Source: Streptomyces tirandamycinicus
GTDB lineage: Bacteria; Actinomycetota; Actinomycetes; Streptomycetales; Streptomycetaceae
DNA: 64,000 nt
Assembly (NCBI RefSeq): GCF_003097515.1
Contig: NZ_CP029188.1
Span: 1,665,001-1,729,000, forward strand
Reading direction: 5' to 3'
Part shown: positions 16,716 through 24,835 of the stretch, piece by piece
How the letters are laid out: each line of letters starts with the position of its first letter
How positions within the stretch are numbered: the stretch's first letter is position 1
The notes under the pieces: model-generated
What the model was told of the DNA's origin: nothing
Databases searched by the model: none
What the model saw: only the letters and a program-made list of their open reading frames with translations
Made by a program: the position numbers and the translations under genes

Positions 16716-16737
16716 ACTTTTGCAGTCCTCGCAAAGT
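16716..16737. promoter_or_regulatory. candidate XRE-cupin operator
   Basis: Inverted repeat ACTTTTGC-N7-GCAAAGT (one-base asymmetry) directly upstream of the regulator start and about 70 bp upstream of the exporter. Placed to control both genes; binding is inferred. Confidence 0.5.
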
Positions 16738-16805
16738 CGGTGGGCGGCGGCCGTCACCCGGGCCGATTCTTACCGGGCCCTGTCCCCGGACGTCAGAGGA
16801 AGACC

Positions 16806-18224
16806 GTGACCACGACGACACACCCCGTCCATCCCGTGCCGAGTGCGCGCAGACGCTGGACGGTACTGGCCGTCTGCTGCCTCAGCATGTTCCTGGTGGG
16901 CCTGGACACCACCATCGTCAATGTGGGGCTGCCGGCCATCGGGCGCGGCCTGGACGTCGGCACCCGCGGTCTCGAATGGATCGTGGACGCCTACACCCTC
17001 GTCCTGGCCGGTCTGCTGATCTCCTCCGGCGCACTGGCGGACCGCTTCGGCCGCCGCCGGGTGTTCCAGTGCGGGCTGGCCGTGTTCGGCGCGGCCTCAC
17101 TGCTGTGCGCGCTCGCCCCGTCGGCGGGAGTGCTCGTCGCGGCCCGCGCCCTGCAGGGCGTCGGAGCCTCGATGCTCAGCCCCGTGGCGCTCGCGATCGT
17201 GGTGAACGCGATGCCGGACCCCAGGGAGCGGGCGCAGGCGATCGGCATCTGGGCGTCGGTGTTCGGGCTGAGCCTGGCGGCCGGCCCCGTCACGGGCGGC
17301 GCGCTGCTCGCAGCGCTCGACTGGCGGGCGCTGTTCTGGATCAACGCGCCCGTCATCGCGGCCGCTCTGCTGCTCAGCGCGGTGTTCGTGCCGGAGTCCC
17401 GGGCACCGCGGGCCCGGCGGCTCGACCTGCCGGGCCAGGTCCTGCTGACCGTGGTCCTCGCCGTCACGGTCGGCGTCCTGATCGAAGGGCCGCGCATCGG
17501 CTGGACGTCGCCCGCGGCACTGGCGGGGTACGCATGCGCTGCCGTGGCGACAGCCGGATTCGTGTGGGTCGAGTCGCGCCGGCGCGAGCCGCTGATGGAT
17601 ATGCGGCTCTTCGGGAGCCCGGCGTTCAGCGGTGCCGTCGTGGGCGCGGTGTCGGTCTTCGTCGCCCTCAGCACGACGCTGCTGCTCAGCACCCTCTACC
17701 TGCAGCAGACCCGGCAGTGGACGCCGCTGGCCGCCGGGGTGGCGACCTTGCCCCTGGCCGTCGGCGCGACCGTCTGCGCCCCCTGGTCCGGCCGGATGGT
17801 CGGCCGCACGGGCCCGAGGCTGCCGCTGCTCCTCGCCGGTGGATTCCTCACGGCCGGAGGGCTCTGCCTGGTCGGGCTCACCCCGCACACCGACGTGCTC
17901 GTGCTGCTGGCCGCGTACGCGCTCATCGGCATCGGGTTCGGATTCGCCAACGCCCCGATCACCAACGCCGCGGTCAACGGACTGCCACCCGCCCGTGCCG
18001 GGGTGGCCGGGGCGATCACCTCCACCGCGCGGCAGCTCGGCTCCGCCCTCGGTATCGCTCTCGCCGGCGGCCTGGTCACGGCCGCCGGCCCGGCGGCGCT
18101 GGCACACGCGTCCCGCCCCGGCTGGATCCTCGTCGCCACCTGTGGCGTGCTGCTCCTCCTCGTCGCCCGTGTGTCGCGGCCGAAGGACGCCGCCACGGGC
18201 CGCGCCTTCCACCGGCCCAGGTGA
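16806..18224 (+). CDS. DHA2-family MFS drug exporter (EmrB/QacA-like)
   Basis: A 472-residue, 14-helix major-facilitator exporter. It starts just before helix 1 and shows the DHA2 signatures LDTTIVNVGLPAIG (motif D1), the motif A loop LADRFGRRR after helix 2 and the motif C-like GLSLAAGPVTGGALL in helix 5. GTG at 16806 preceded by GAGGAAG. Proton-coupled export of an amphiphilic compound or antibiotic is expected. The divergent XRE-cupin gene is the likely local repressor, implying substrate-induced expression. Substrate unknown. Confidence 0.92.
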   Translation: MTTTTHPVHPVPSARRRWTVLAVCCLSMFLVGLDTTIVNVGLPAIGRGLDVGTRGLEWIVDAYTLVLAGLLISSGALADRFGRRRVFQCGLAVFGAASLLCALAPSAGVLVAARALQGVGASMLSPVALAIVVNAMPDPRERAQAIGIWASVFGLSLAAGPVTGGALLAALDWRALFWINAPVIAAALLLSAVFVPESRAPRARRLDLPGQVLLTVVLAVTVGVLIEGPRIGWTSPAALAGYACAAVATAGFVWVESRRREPLMDMRLFGSPAFSGAVVGAVSVFVALSTTLLLSTLYLQQTRQWTPLAAGVATLPLAVGATVCAPWSGRMVGRTGPRLPLLLAGGFLTAGGLCLVGLTPHTDVLVLLAAYALIGIGFGFANAPITNAAVNGLPPARAGVAGAITSTARQLGSALGIALAGGLVTAAGPAALAHASRPGWILVATCGVLLLLVARVSRPKDAATGRAFHRPR

Positions 18225-18241
18225 GCCGCGTGACGCGCCTC

Positions 18242-18270
18242 AACGCCCGCTCGGGCAGCCGCCGGGCGTT
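18242..18270 (+). terminator. weak hairpin after the MFS gene
   Basis: AACGCCCG / CGGGCGTT, 8-bp stem, 13-nt loop, 17 bp after the stop. Confidence 0.5.
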
Positions 18271-18461
18271 CGTCGCACCAGCGTGCTCACGCCCGCCGTC
18301 CCCCGTGCCCTCATACCCGCAGTCCCCCGTACGGCGGCCGTCGGCCGCTCGGCGGCCCCGGGGCCACCCGCAGGTCGCCCCGCCCGGAAGGGCCGATCGG
18401 CTGTCCGGTACGCGGGACGGGGCGGCGGATGGCACGGAGTGCCCGATACGGTGGGAGTACC

Positions 18462-19676
18462 ATGAGCGCATCGCAGCCCCCGCAGACGCCCGAGGTCCCC
18501 ACCCTGCTGGTGAAGATCTTCGGGAAGGACCGGCCCGGCATCACCGCCGGGCTCTTCGACACCCTCGCCGCCTTCTCCGTCGACGTGGTCGACATCGAGC
18601 AGGTCGTCACCCGGGGGCGCATCACCCTGTGCGCACTCGTCACCGAGCCGACCGCCGGAACCGAGGGCGAGCTGCGGGCCACCGTGCACGGCTGGGCCGA
18701 GTCGCTGAAGCTGCAGGCCGAGATCATCTCGGGCCGCGGTGACAACCGGCCCCGCGGCAGCGGCCGCTCGCACGTGACCGTGCTCGGGCATCCGCTGACC
18801 GCGGAGTCCACGGCCGCCATAGCGGCCAGGATCACCGGCACGGGCGGCAACATCGACCGTATCCACCGGCTCGCCAAGTACCCGGTGACCGCGGTGGAGT
18901 TCGCGGTGTCGGGCTGCGAGACCGAGCCGCTGCGGACCGCGCTGGCGACCGAGGCGGCGGAGATCGGGGTGGATGTCGCGGTCGTCTCGGCCGGGCTGCA
19001 CCGCCGGGCGCAGCGCCTGGTGGTGATGGACGTCGACTCCACGCTGATCACCGACGAGGTCATCGAGCTGTTCGCCGCTCACGCGGGCTGCGAGGCCCAG
19101 GTCGCCGAGGTCACGGCCGCCGCGATGCGCGGGGAGCTGGATTTCGAGCAGTCGCTGCACGCGCGGGTCGCACTGCTGGCGGGCCTGGACGCGTCGGTGG
19201 TGGACAAGGTGCGGACGGAGGTGCGGCTCACCCCGGGCGCGCGCACCCTGATCCGTACGCTGAAGCGCCTGGGCTTCCAAGTCGGCGTGGTCTCGGGCGG
19301 GTTCACCCAGGTCACCGACGACCTCAAGGAGCGGCTGGGCCTGGACTTCGCCTCGGCGAACACCCTGGAGATCGTGGACGGCAGGCTTACCGGACGCGTC
19401 ACCGGCGAGATCGTGGACCGGGCGGGGAAGGCCCGGCTGCTGCGGCGTTTCGCGGCGGAGGCGGGGGTGCCGCTCGCGCAGACCGTGGCGATCGGCGACG
19501 GCGCCAACGACCTGGACATGCTGAACGCGGCCGGTCTGGGGGTGGCCTTCAACGCCAAGCCCGTGGTGCGCAAGGCCGCCGACACGGCCGTCAACGTGCC
19601 CTTCCTGGACGCGGTGCTGTATCTGCTCGGGATCACCCGAGAAGAGGTCGAGACGGCGGACGCCCACGAGGACTGA
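18462..19676 (+). CDS. serB: phosphoserine phosphatase SerB with N-terminal ACT domains
   Basis: A 404-residue enzyme catalysing the last step of serine synthesis (phosphoserine to serine). Two N-terminal ACT-like regulatory domains (about 12-90 and 100-178; KIFGKDRPGITAGLFD) precede a HAD phosphatase domain: nucleophile motif DVDST with Asp190 and acid/base Asp192, motif II VVSGGFT, Lys in the DRAGKARLL segment, motif III GDGANDLDML. ATG 18462 follows GTGGGAG; an in-frame ATG at 18429 lacks support. Cytoplasmic; probably feedback-regulated by serine through the ACT domains. Confidence 0.95.
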   Translation: MSASQPPQTPEVPTLLVKIFGKDRPGITAGLFDTLAAFSVDVVDIEQVVTRGRITLCALVTEPTAGTEGELRATVHGWAESLKLQAEIISGRGDNRPRGSGRSHVTVLGHPLTAESTAAIAARITGTGGNIDRIHRLAKYPVTAVEFAVSGCETEPLRTALATEAAEIGVDVAVVSAGLHRRAQRLVVMDVDSTLITDEVIELFAAHAGCEAQVAEVTAAAMRGELDFEQSLHARVALLAGLDASVVDKVRTEVRLTPGARTLIRTLKRLGFQVGVVSGGFTQVTDDLKERLGLDFASANTLEIVDGRLTGRVTGEIVDRAGKARLLRRFAAEAGVPLAQTVAIGDGANDLDMLNAAGLGVAFNAKPVVRKAADTAVNVPFLDAVLYLLGITREEVETADAHED

Positions 19677-19689
19677 TCGGGCGGCGACG

Positions 19690-19800
19690 GCATCCGCCGC
19701 GGTCCGGGCCCGTCCCATCCGCCGCGGTCCGGGCCGTCGCATCCTCCGTGGCCTGGGCCCGTCGCATGGCGCGGAACGCCCGTGCCCATCGCATGGCGCG
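19690..19800. repeat. degenerate ~24-bp repeats after serB
   Basis: Three consecutive variants of CATCCGCCGCGGTCCGGGCC followed by (C)GTC(C/G), then CATGGCGCGG variants twice. Non-coding spacer between convergent genes. Confidence 0.6.
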
Positions 19801-19804
19801 GCAT

Positions 19805-19834
19805 GCCCGTGCCGTCGCGTGGGGCGGCACGGGC
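19805..19834. terminator. hairpin between convergent serB and sixA
   Basis: GCCCGTGCCG / CGGCACGGGC, 10-bp perfect stem and 10-nt loop. Confidence 0.7.
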
Positions 19835-19937
19835 GGTGGCCCGCCGGGCGGGCAGGCCCGGTGCGCGCCGGGCCCGCTGCCGGGCCTGCTGCCGGGCACA
19901 CCGGGCGCACCGACCCGCTCCCGGCGGCGAACGCCGG

Positions 19938-20456
19938 TCAGTCGTGCGGGGCCCAGTAGTCGACGAGCGTGCCCACGCCGTGCTCGACGGACTTCCAGGA
20001 ACCGGAGAAGCCGACCACGGCGAACGCCGCGGTCGGGAAGCCACCACGGCTCATCCGCCGCAGGGCGTCGCCCTCCGCCCTGCCCGAGAGGGCGTCGGCG
20101 AGGGCGTGCATCCCGGGGTTGTGACCGATGACGAGCAGATCCCCGACCTCGTCCGGGGTCTCGTTGAGCAGCGCGAGAAGATCTCCGAGGGAGGCCTCGT
20201 AGAGCCGCTCCTCGTACACGGTCCTGGGCCGCTCGGGCAGTTCCTGGACCGCGAGCTTCCAGGTCTCGCGGGTCCTCGTGGCGGTCGAGCACAGGGCGAG
20301 GTCGAAGGGGATGCCGGTGTCGGCGAGCTTGCGGCCGGCCGCGGGGGCGTCCATGCGGCCCCGGTCGGCGAGCGGCCGCTCGTGGTCGGACACCTGAGGC
20401 CAGTCGGCCTTCGCGTGGCGGAGTAGGACGATCCTTCGCGGTGTATCGGCGCTCAT
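19938..20456 (-). CDS. sixA: SixA-type histidine phosphatase
   Basis: A 172-residue member of the histidine phosphatase (phosphoglycerate-mutase-like) superfamily. The phosphate-binding motif LLRHAKADW lies at residues 11-19, with the nucleophilic His in RHA, a conserved Arg in STATRTRETW and the second catalytic His in VIGHNPGM. SixA in E. coli dephosphorylates phosphohistidine on phosphotransfer proteins; in Streptomyces the substrate is not established. Convergent with serB, a nice but probably accidental neighbour given that some such phosphatases act on phosphoserine. Confidence 0.88.
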   Translation of the reverse strand: MSADTPRRIVLLRHAKADWPQVSDHERPLADRGRMDAPAAGRKLADTGIPFDLALCSTATRTRETWKLAVQELPERPRTVYEERLYEASLGDLLALLNETPDEVGDLLVIGHNPGMHALADALSGRAEGDALRRMSRGGFPTAAFAVVGFSGSWKSVEHGVGTLVDYWAPHD

Positions 20457-20564
20457 GCTCCCCAGCTTCGCATGAAATCAGCCAGCGGGCGCAGGGTGTT
20501 GGGGGTGACGGCACGAAGGGGGAGCACGCCCCCGCGGCCCGGCGGGGCGGGCGCGACGCCCGGT

Positions 20565-20933
20565 TCAGAAGCCGGTCAGGGCCGGCTGGATCCAGCCGAG
20601 GAAGGCCACCGGCGACGGGGATGCGGCCGCCTGCCCCGTGCCGGTCACGAGCAGGAACAGTACGGAGAACGCGATCACCGGCAGGACGATGGCCCACCAG
20701 CGCAGCCCGGTGCCGCCCGCCCCCGGCCCGGCGGCGGCGCCGCGTGGCACGGTCGCGACGGCACCCGGCCCCGCAGCGGACCCCCCGGGCAGGGATGCGC
20801 CGGTCCTCAACCCGGTGGCGGCGGTACGCGACAGGGGTGCGACGGCGCTCGGGCCGCCACCGCCGCTCCTCGCCCCGGTGTGACCGCCGGCGGCATCCGG
20901 AGCGTGGTGCCGGGGGTGCGTACGGGCCGACAT
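20565..20933 (-). CDS. small single-pass membrane protein, hypothetical
   Basis: A 122-residue protein: about 75 disordered Gly/Ala/Ser/Pro/Thr-rich residues, then one membrane helix (about 79-100, WWAIVLPVIAFSVLFLLVTG) and a short tail ending GWIQPALTGF. No known domain. The N-terminal disorder resembles cytosolic tails of actinobacterial wall-associated membrane proteins. Codon third positions are GC-rich as in real genes. I do not recognise it. Confidence 0.6.
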   Translation of the reverse strand: MSARTHPRHHAPDAAGGHTGARSGGGGPSAVAPLSRTAATGLRTGASLPGGSAAGPGAVATVPRGAAAGPGAGGTGLRWWAIVLPVIAFSVLFLLVTGTGQAAASPSPVAFLGWIQPALTGF

Positions 20934-21027
20934 GGCCGCCTCCGTGAGGTCCGAAGCTGGGCTCCCGCTGAGCTGCCTCCAACCTACGGATCATGGGCCC
21001 GGTCACCCATCCGGTGAGCCACCCACT

Positions 21028-21054
21028 TCCCCCTGACACCCACCCCTAGGGGGA
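21028..21054 (-). terminator. short hairpin after the permease/small-protein pair
   Basis: TCCCCCT / AGGGGGA, 7-bp stem, 13-nt loop. Confidence 0.45.
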
Positions 21055-21079
21055 CGGCGGGGGACCTCTGCCGCGGCGG

Positions 21080-21196
21080 TCAGGGCGAGGCGATCGAGGC
21101 GATGATTCCGATGATCACCGTGATGCCGATCATCGCGCCGAAGACGAGCAGGAGCTTCTTCTGGCCGTTCGGGGGGTTCGGGTCGAGCACAGGCAT
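21080..21196 (-). CDS. 38-residue membrane protein, SGM_5486-type transporter-associated
   Basis: Too short for usual gene calls. It encodes MPVLDPNPPNGQKK followed by one long membrane helix (LLLVFGAMIGITVIIGII) and ends ASIASP. The start lies 4 bp after the stop of the CynX/NimT-type permease on the same strand, and this tiny protein is a recognised partner of that permease in streptomycetes (family name SGM_5486, from memory). It probably sits in the membrane with the transporter; its role is unknown. Confidence 0.85.
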   Translation of the reverse strand: MPVLDPNPPNGQKKLLLVFGAMIGITVIIGIIASIASP

Positions 21197-21200
21197 GGGG

Positions 21201-22562
21201 TCAGTGTCGCATCCCGGCCTCGTCCTCGATCGCGCGGTCCCGGCCCGCGAGGACACCGGCCGCCATCTGCGGCAGCATCAGCCCGGCCATCAGCGCGAGC
21301 GGCAGGTCCCAGCCGCCGCTGTGCTGGTAGAGGACGCCGACGAGCAGCGGTCCGGGGATGGAGATCAGATAGCCGGTGCTCTGCGCGAAGGCGGACAGCC
21401 GGACGACTCCGGCGCCGGTGCGGGAGCGCATGCCGATCATGGTGAGCGCGAGCGGGAAGGCGCAGTTGGAGACGCCGAGCAGCAGGGTCCAGGCCCAGGC
21501 CCCGGCGGCGGGGGCGAGGAACAGGCCCGCGTAGCCGGTCAGTCCGCACAGACCGAGCGCGAGGACGATCGGGCCCTGGGTCCGCAGCCGGGCGGCGAGC
21601 CGGGGGATGACGAAGGCGAGCGGAACACCCATGACCATGGTCACCGCGAGCAGCAGACCGGCGGTGCCGGCCGGGACACCGGCGTCGCGGAAGATCTGCG
21701 GCATCCAGCCCATGGTGATGTAGGCGCCGGTGGCCTGGAGGCCGAAGAAGCAGGCGAGGGCCCAGGCGGTGCGGCTGCGGGCGATGCGCGGCGCGGAGGT
21801 CCGCGCGGACCGGGCCGCGGACCCGGCGGGGGCCGGCGCGCTCCCGGCAGGGGCCGATGTGCTCCCCGCGGGGGCGTCGCGGGGGCCCGTCGCCGTGGGC
21901 GCGGGGCGAGCCGTACCCCGGTCGCGGGCCAGCGGGATCCACGGCAGCACGGCGATGGCGGCGAGCGCGGCCCAGACGGCCAGACCGGCGCGCCAACTGC
22001 CGCCCAGTGCCTGGGTCATGGGCACGGTCGCGGCCGCGGCGACGGCGGTGCCGAGGGACAGCGCCATGGAGTAGAGCCCGGTGACGCTGCCGAGGCGGTC
22101 GGGGAACCAGCGCTTGACGATCACCGGCATCAGTACGTTGCTGACCGCGATGCCCATGAGCGCGAGCGCGCTGGCGGCGAGGAACCCCGCGGTGCCCCCG
22201 GCGAACGGGCGGATCGCCAGTCCCGCGGCGACGGCCGCCAGGCCCGCGCAGACGACCGCGGCGGGCCCGAAGCGGCGGGCCAGCCGGGGTGCGGCGAGCC
22301 CGAAGACGGCGAAGCAGAGCGCGGGCACCGAGGTGAGCACCCCGGCCACGCCACCGCTCATGCGGAGCCCGCTCTGGACCTCCTCCAGGAGGGCTCCGAG
22401 GCTGGTGATGGCGGGCCGGAGGTTGAGTGCGGCGAGCACGAGGGCGACGAGGACCAGACGGAGGACCGGGACCGGCACCTTTCCGGTGCGCGAGGCGGAA
22501 GAATCGGCTGCTGTACGGACCGCCGTGGCGGCGGGGCTGAGGGTCTGGGTCTCGTCCGGCAT
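21201..22562 (-). CDS. CynX/NimT-family MFS transporter
   Basis: A 453-residue 12-helix permease of the cyanate/2-nitroimidazole transporter-like MFS family. The first helix contains the family mark NLRPAITSLGALL, followed by LRMSGGVAGVLTSVPALCFAVFG; a Pro/Ala/Ser/Thr-rich cytosolic loop (about 215-265, APAGS repeats) separates the two six-helix halves. Co-transcribed with the 38-residue gene. The FadR-type regulator at 22698 is divergent and a palindrome lies between. Substrate unknown. Confidence 0.9.
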   Translation of the reverse strand: MPDETQTLSPAATAVRTAADSSASRTGKVPVPVLRLVLVALVLAALNLRPAITSLGALLEEVQSGLRMSGGVAGVLTSVPALCFAVFGLAAPRLARRFGPAAVVCAGLAAVAAGLAIRPFAGGTAGFLAASALALMGIAVSNVLMPVIVKRWFPDRLGSVTGLYSMALSLGTAVAAAATVPMTQALGGSWRAGLAVWAALAAIAVLPWIPLARDRGTARPAPTATGPRDAPAGSTSAPAGSAPAPAGSAARSARTSAPRIARSRTAWALACFFGLQATGAYITMGWMPQIFRDAGVPAGTAGLLLAVTMVMGVPLAFVIPRLAARLRTQGPIVLALGLCGLTGYAGLFLAPAAGAWAWTLLLGVSNCAFPLALTMIGMRSRTGAGVVRLSAFAQSTGYLISIPGPLLVGVLYQHSGGWDLPLALMAGLMLPQMAAGVLAGRDRAIEDEAGMRH

Positions 22563-22586
22563 GGAGCCATCATAGAATCATGGGAT

Positions 22587-22602
22587 GATTGGTTGTCCAA
22601 TC
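22587..22602. promoter_or_regulatory. candidate GntR/FadR operator
   Basis: Perfect inverted repeat GATTGG-TTGT-CCAATC between the divergent permease and FadR-type regulator, 25 bp from the permease start codon. Spacing and TTG/CAA half-sites fit the GntR superfamily. Confidence 0.65.
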
Positions 22603-22697
22603 CCGGACGATCCCGCGAAGAGCCGGCCTCCGGAGCCACCGGTGCCGAGGGGCGGCGGGGCGGCCGGGCCGTGGACCCACCCCGGACAAGGAGCACC

Positions 22698-23372
22698 ATG
22701 GCGCTGACCTCTCCCCGGCGTTCCGCCCTCTCGGACCAGGTGATCGCGGAACTGCGGAACCAGATCACCTCGGGCGAGTGGCCGGTGGGCTCGCGGATCC
22801 CGACCGAACCGGAACTGGTCGAGCAGCTGGGCGTCGCCCGCAACACCGTCCGGGAGGCGGTCCGGGCACTGGCGCACAACGGGCTGCTGGACATCCGCCA
22901 GGGCTCCGGCACCTATGTGGTCGCGACCAGCGAGCTGGCCGGGGTCATGCACCGCAGGTTCGCCGACGCCGATCCACGCCATATCGCCGAGCTGCGCTCC
23001 ACCCTGGAGTCCTCGGCGGCACGGCTGGCCGCCGAGCGGCGCACCGCGAAGGACCTGAAGCAGCTGGACGCACTGCTCGCCCGCCGGGAGGAGGCCTGGG
23101 AGTCGGGCGACGCCGAGCGGTTCGTCACGGCCGACGCCACCTTCCACCTGGCCGTGGTCGCGGCCTCCCACAACGACGTGCTGACCGCGCTCTACGCCGA
23201 CCTCGGGGATCTGCTGCGCGACTGGCTGCGGGACGACGTGGGCCGGGAACTGCGCCCCGAGAACCACATGGACCACGGGCGGCTGCTGGAGGCGATCCGC
23301 GCCCGCGACGGGGGGACGGCGGCCGCCGAAGCGGCGACCTATCCGTTCCTGTGCCTGCGCGGGGAGGCGTGA
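22698..23372 (+). CDS. FadR-type GntR transcriptional regulator
   Basis: A 224-residue regulator: N-terminal GntR winged helix (about 8-75; GSRIPTEPELVEQLGV, NTVREAVRALAHNGLLDIRQGSGTYV shown in part) and C-terminal FCD ligand-binding domain (about 85-215; metal-site acids and His in FVTADATFHLAVV and the ENHMDHGRLLEAI segment). ATG 22698 follows AAGGAG. Usually such proteins repress a divergent transporter and release DNA on binding a carboxylate. The adjacent permease and palindrome fit that logic. Confidence 0.9.
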   Translation: MALTSPRRSALSDQVIAELRNQITSGEWPVGSRIPTEPELVEQLGVARNTVREAVRALAHNGLLDIRQGSGTYVVATSELAGVMHRRFADADPRHIAELRSTLESSAARLAAERRTAKDLKQLDALLARREEAWESGDAERFVTADATFHLAVVAASHNDVLTALYADLGDLLRDWLRDDVGRELRPENHMDHGRLLEAIRARDGGTAAAEAATYPFLCLRGEA

Positions 23373-23506
23373 GCGGCAGACGCCGACGGGACGGGGCGGG
23401 GTCGGACACGGCGTACGTCCGGCGGGGCACGTATGCGTCCCGCAGGGTATGACGTACGTCCCTCCAGAGCACGACGAACGCCTCACCGGGCCGGTGGGCG
23501 GACGCG

Positions 23507-23860
23507 TCAGCGCCGCAGATGGCTCACCCGCACGCTGCGGATCTCCTTCCAGCAGCGTTCGGTGAGCGTGGCGCGGCCGGTGGGGCCGAGGTCGACGGGC
23601 GCGCTGTCCGCGTCCACGTCCCACCAGCGTTCGCACTCGACGTGCAGTTGCACCCGGTCGGTGTCCAGGTACGGGTTGTGGCAGTGGGCCGTGGCCGTGG
23701 AGCCCTCGACATAGACGCTGCAGGCGGCCCCGAAGGGCCGGGCCGCGGGCTTCTGCGGCTCGGAGACGGCCGCCGTGGAGGCGGGCCACACCAGCACCCC
23801 CACGGCCCCGAGCACCCCGAGCGCCACGAGCGCGGAAGCGGATCGCCGCGACATACGCAC
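23507..23860 (-). CDS. small secreted cysteine-containing protein, hypothetical
   Basis: A 117-residue protein with a signal peptide or uncleaved anchor (about 3-30) and a mature part with four cysteines (about 45, 60, 76, 103; ACSVY, AHCHNPY, HVECERWW, ERCWKE), probably two disulfides. GTG 23860 has GGAGG 8 nt upstream and is preferred to ATG 23854. Located upstream of, but reading away from, a terminator that ends the fab operon. Function unknown. Confidence 0.75.
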   Translation of the reverse strand: MRMSRRSASALVALGVLGAVGVLVWPASTAAVSEPQKPAARPFGAACSVYVEGSTATAHCHNPYLDTDRVQLHVECERWWDVDADSAPVDLGPTGRATLTERCWKEIRSVRVSHLRR

Positions 23861-23979
23861 AACCAGGACCTCCTCGGCCGTACTGCGGCATGCGCCGCTG
23901 CTGCACCACAAGGGAGGGATTGCCTCTCCAGGGTCACCCGGCCGGGTGCCGGCCCGCCCGCTGCGTTGACCCGAACGGG

Positions 23980-24022
23980 CGACGCCCCGGCCGCCCGCAC
24001 ACAGCGGGTGACCGGGGCGTCG
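23980..24022 (-). terminator. long hairpin after fabI
   Basis: CGACGCCCCGG / CCGGGGCGTCG (11 bp) enclosing a second stem GCCCGC / GCGGGT. About 40 bp after the fabI stop. Confidence 0.85.
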
Positions 24023-24060
24023 AAAGCGACCAGGTGACGGCCGTCCGGGGTGACGCTGCG

Positions 24061-24831
24061 TTACGCGCCCATCACGTGCACGCCGCCGTCGACGTGGATG
24101 ATCTCGCCGGTGGTCTTCGGGAACCAGTCGGACAGCAGCGCGACGATGCCGCGGCCGGCCGGCTCCGGGTCGGCCATGTCCCACTCCAGCGGGGAGCGGT
24201 GGTTCCAGACGTCCGCCAGTTCACCGAAGCCCGGGATGGACTTGGCGGCCATGGAGCCGATCGGCCCGGCGGAGATCAGGTTGCAGCGGATGTTCTGCTT
24301 GCCGAGGTCGCGCGCCATGTAGCGGCTGGTGGCCTCCAGCGCCGCCTTGGCCGGGCCCATCCAGTCGTACTGCGGCCAGGCGAACTGGGCGTCGAAGGTC
24401 AGACCGACCACCGAGCCGCCCTCGTGCGGGAACAGCGGCAGGCAGGCCATGGTCAGCGACTTCAGCGAGAACGCCGAGACGTGCATCGCGGTCGAGACGG
24501 ACTCGAACGGCGTGTTCAGGAAGTTGCCGCCGAGCGCGTCCTGCGGGGCGAAGCCGATGGAGTGGACGACGCCGTCCAGCCCGCCGAGCTCGCCCCGGAC
24601 GATCTCCTCCAGCCGCCCCAGGTGCTCGTCGTTGGTGACGTCGAGCTCGACGACCTTGGTCGGCTTGGGGAGCTTCCTGGCGATGCGCTCGGTCAGCGTG
24701 GGCCGGGGGAAGGCGGTCAGGATGATCTCCGCACCCTGCTCCTGGGCCAGCTTCGCGGCGTGGAAGGCGATGGAGGACTCCATCAGCACACCGGTGATGA
24801 GGATGCGCTTGCCGGCGAGGATTCCACTCAT
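24061..24831 (-). CDS. fabI: enoyl-[acyl-carrier-protein] reductase FabI
   Basis: A 256-residue InhA/FabI-type NADH-dependent enoyl-ACP reductase, the last reductive step of type II fatty-acid elongation. Visible motifs: ITGVLMESSIAFHAA cofactor loop (about 12-26), LDV (about 64), HSIGFAP (about 90), the YDWMGPAKAALE catalytic Tyr/Lys segment (Tyr about 155, Lys 162) and ISAGPIGSMAAKSI. ATG 24831 starts 4 bp after the fabG stop, so the two are one operon. Confidence 0.96.
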   Translation of the reverse strand: MSGILAGKRILITGVLMESSIAFHAAKLAQEQGAEIILTAFPRPTLTERIARKLPKPTKVVELDVTNDEHLGRLEEIVRGELGGLDGVVHSIGFAPQDALGGNFLNTPFESVSTAMHVSAFSLKSLTMACLPLFPHEGGSVVGLTFDAQFAWPQYDWMGPAKAALEATSRYMARDLGKQNIRCNLISAGPIGSMAAKSIPGFGELADVWNHRSPLEWDMADPEPAGRGIVALLSDWFPKTTGEIIHVDGGVHVMGA

Positions 24832-24835
24832 GTGA

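Noticed and set aside
13167..18224. A 1,685-codon open frame on the plus strand covering the FHA-ABC gene and the exporter
   Set aside because: Its first two thirds are the antisense of the FHA-ABC and XRE genes, giving Arg/Gly/Val-rich junk; only the last 472 codons are a real gene. High GC keeps antisense frames open.
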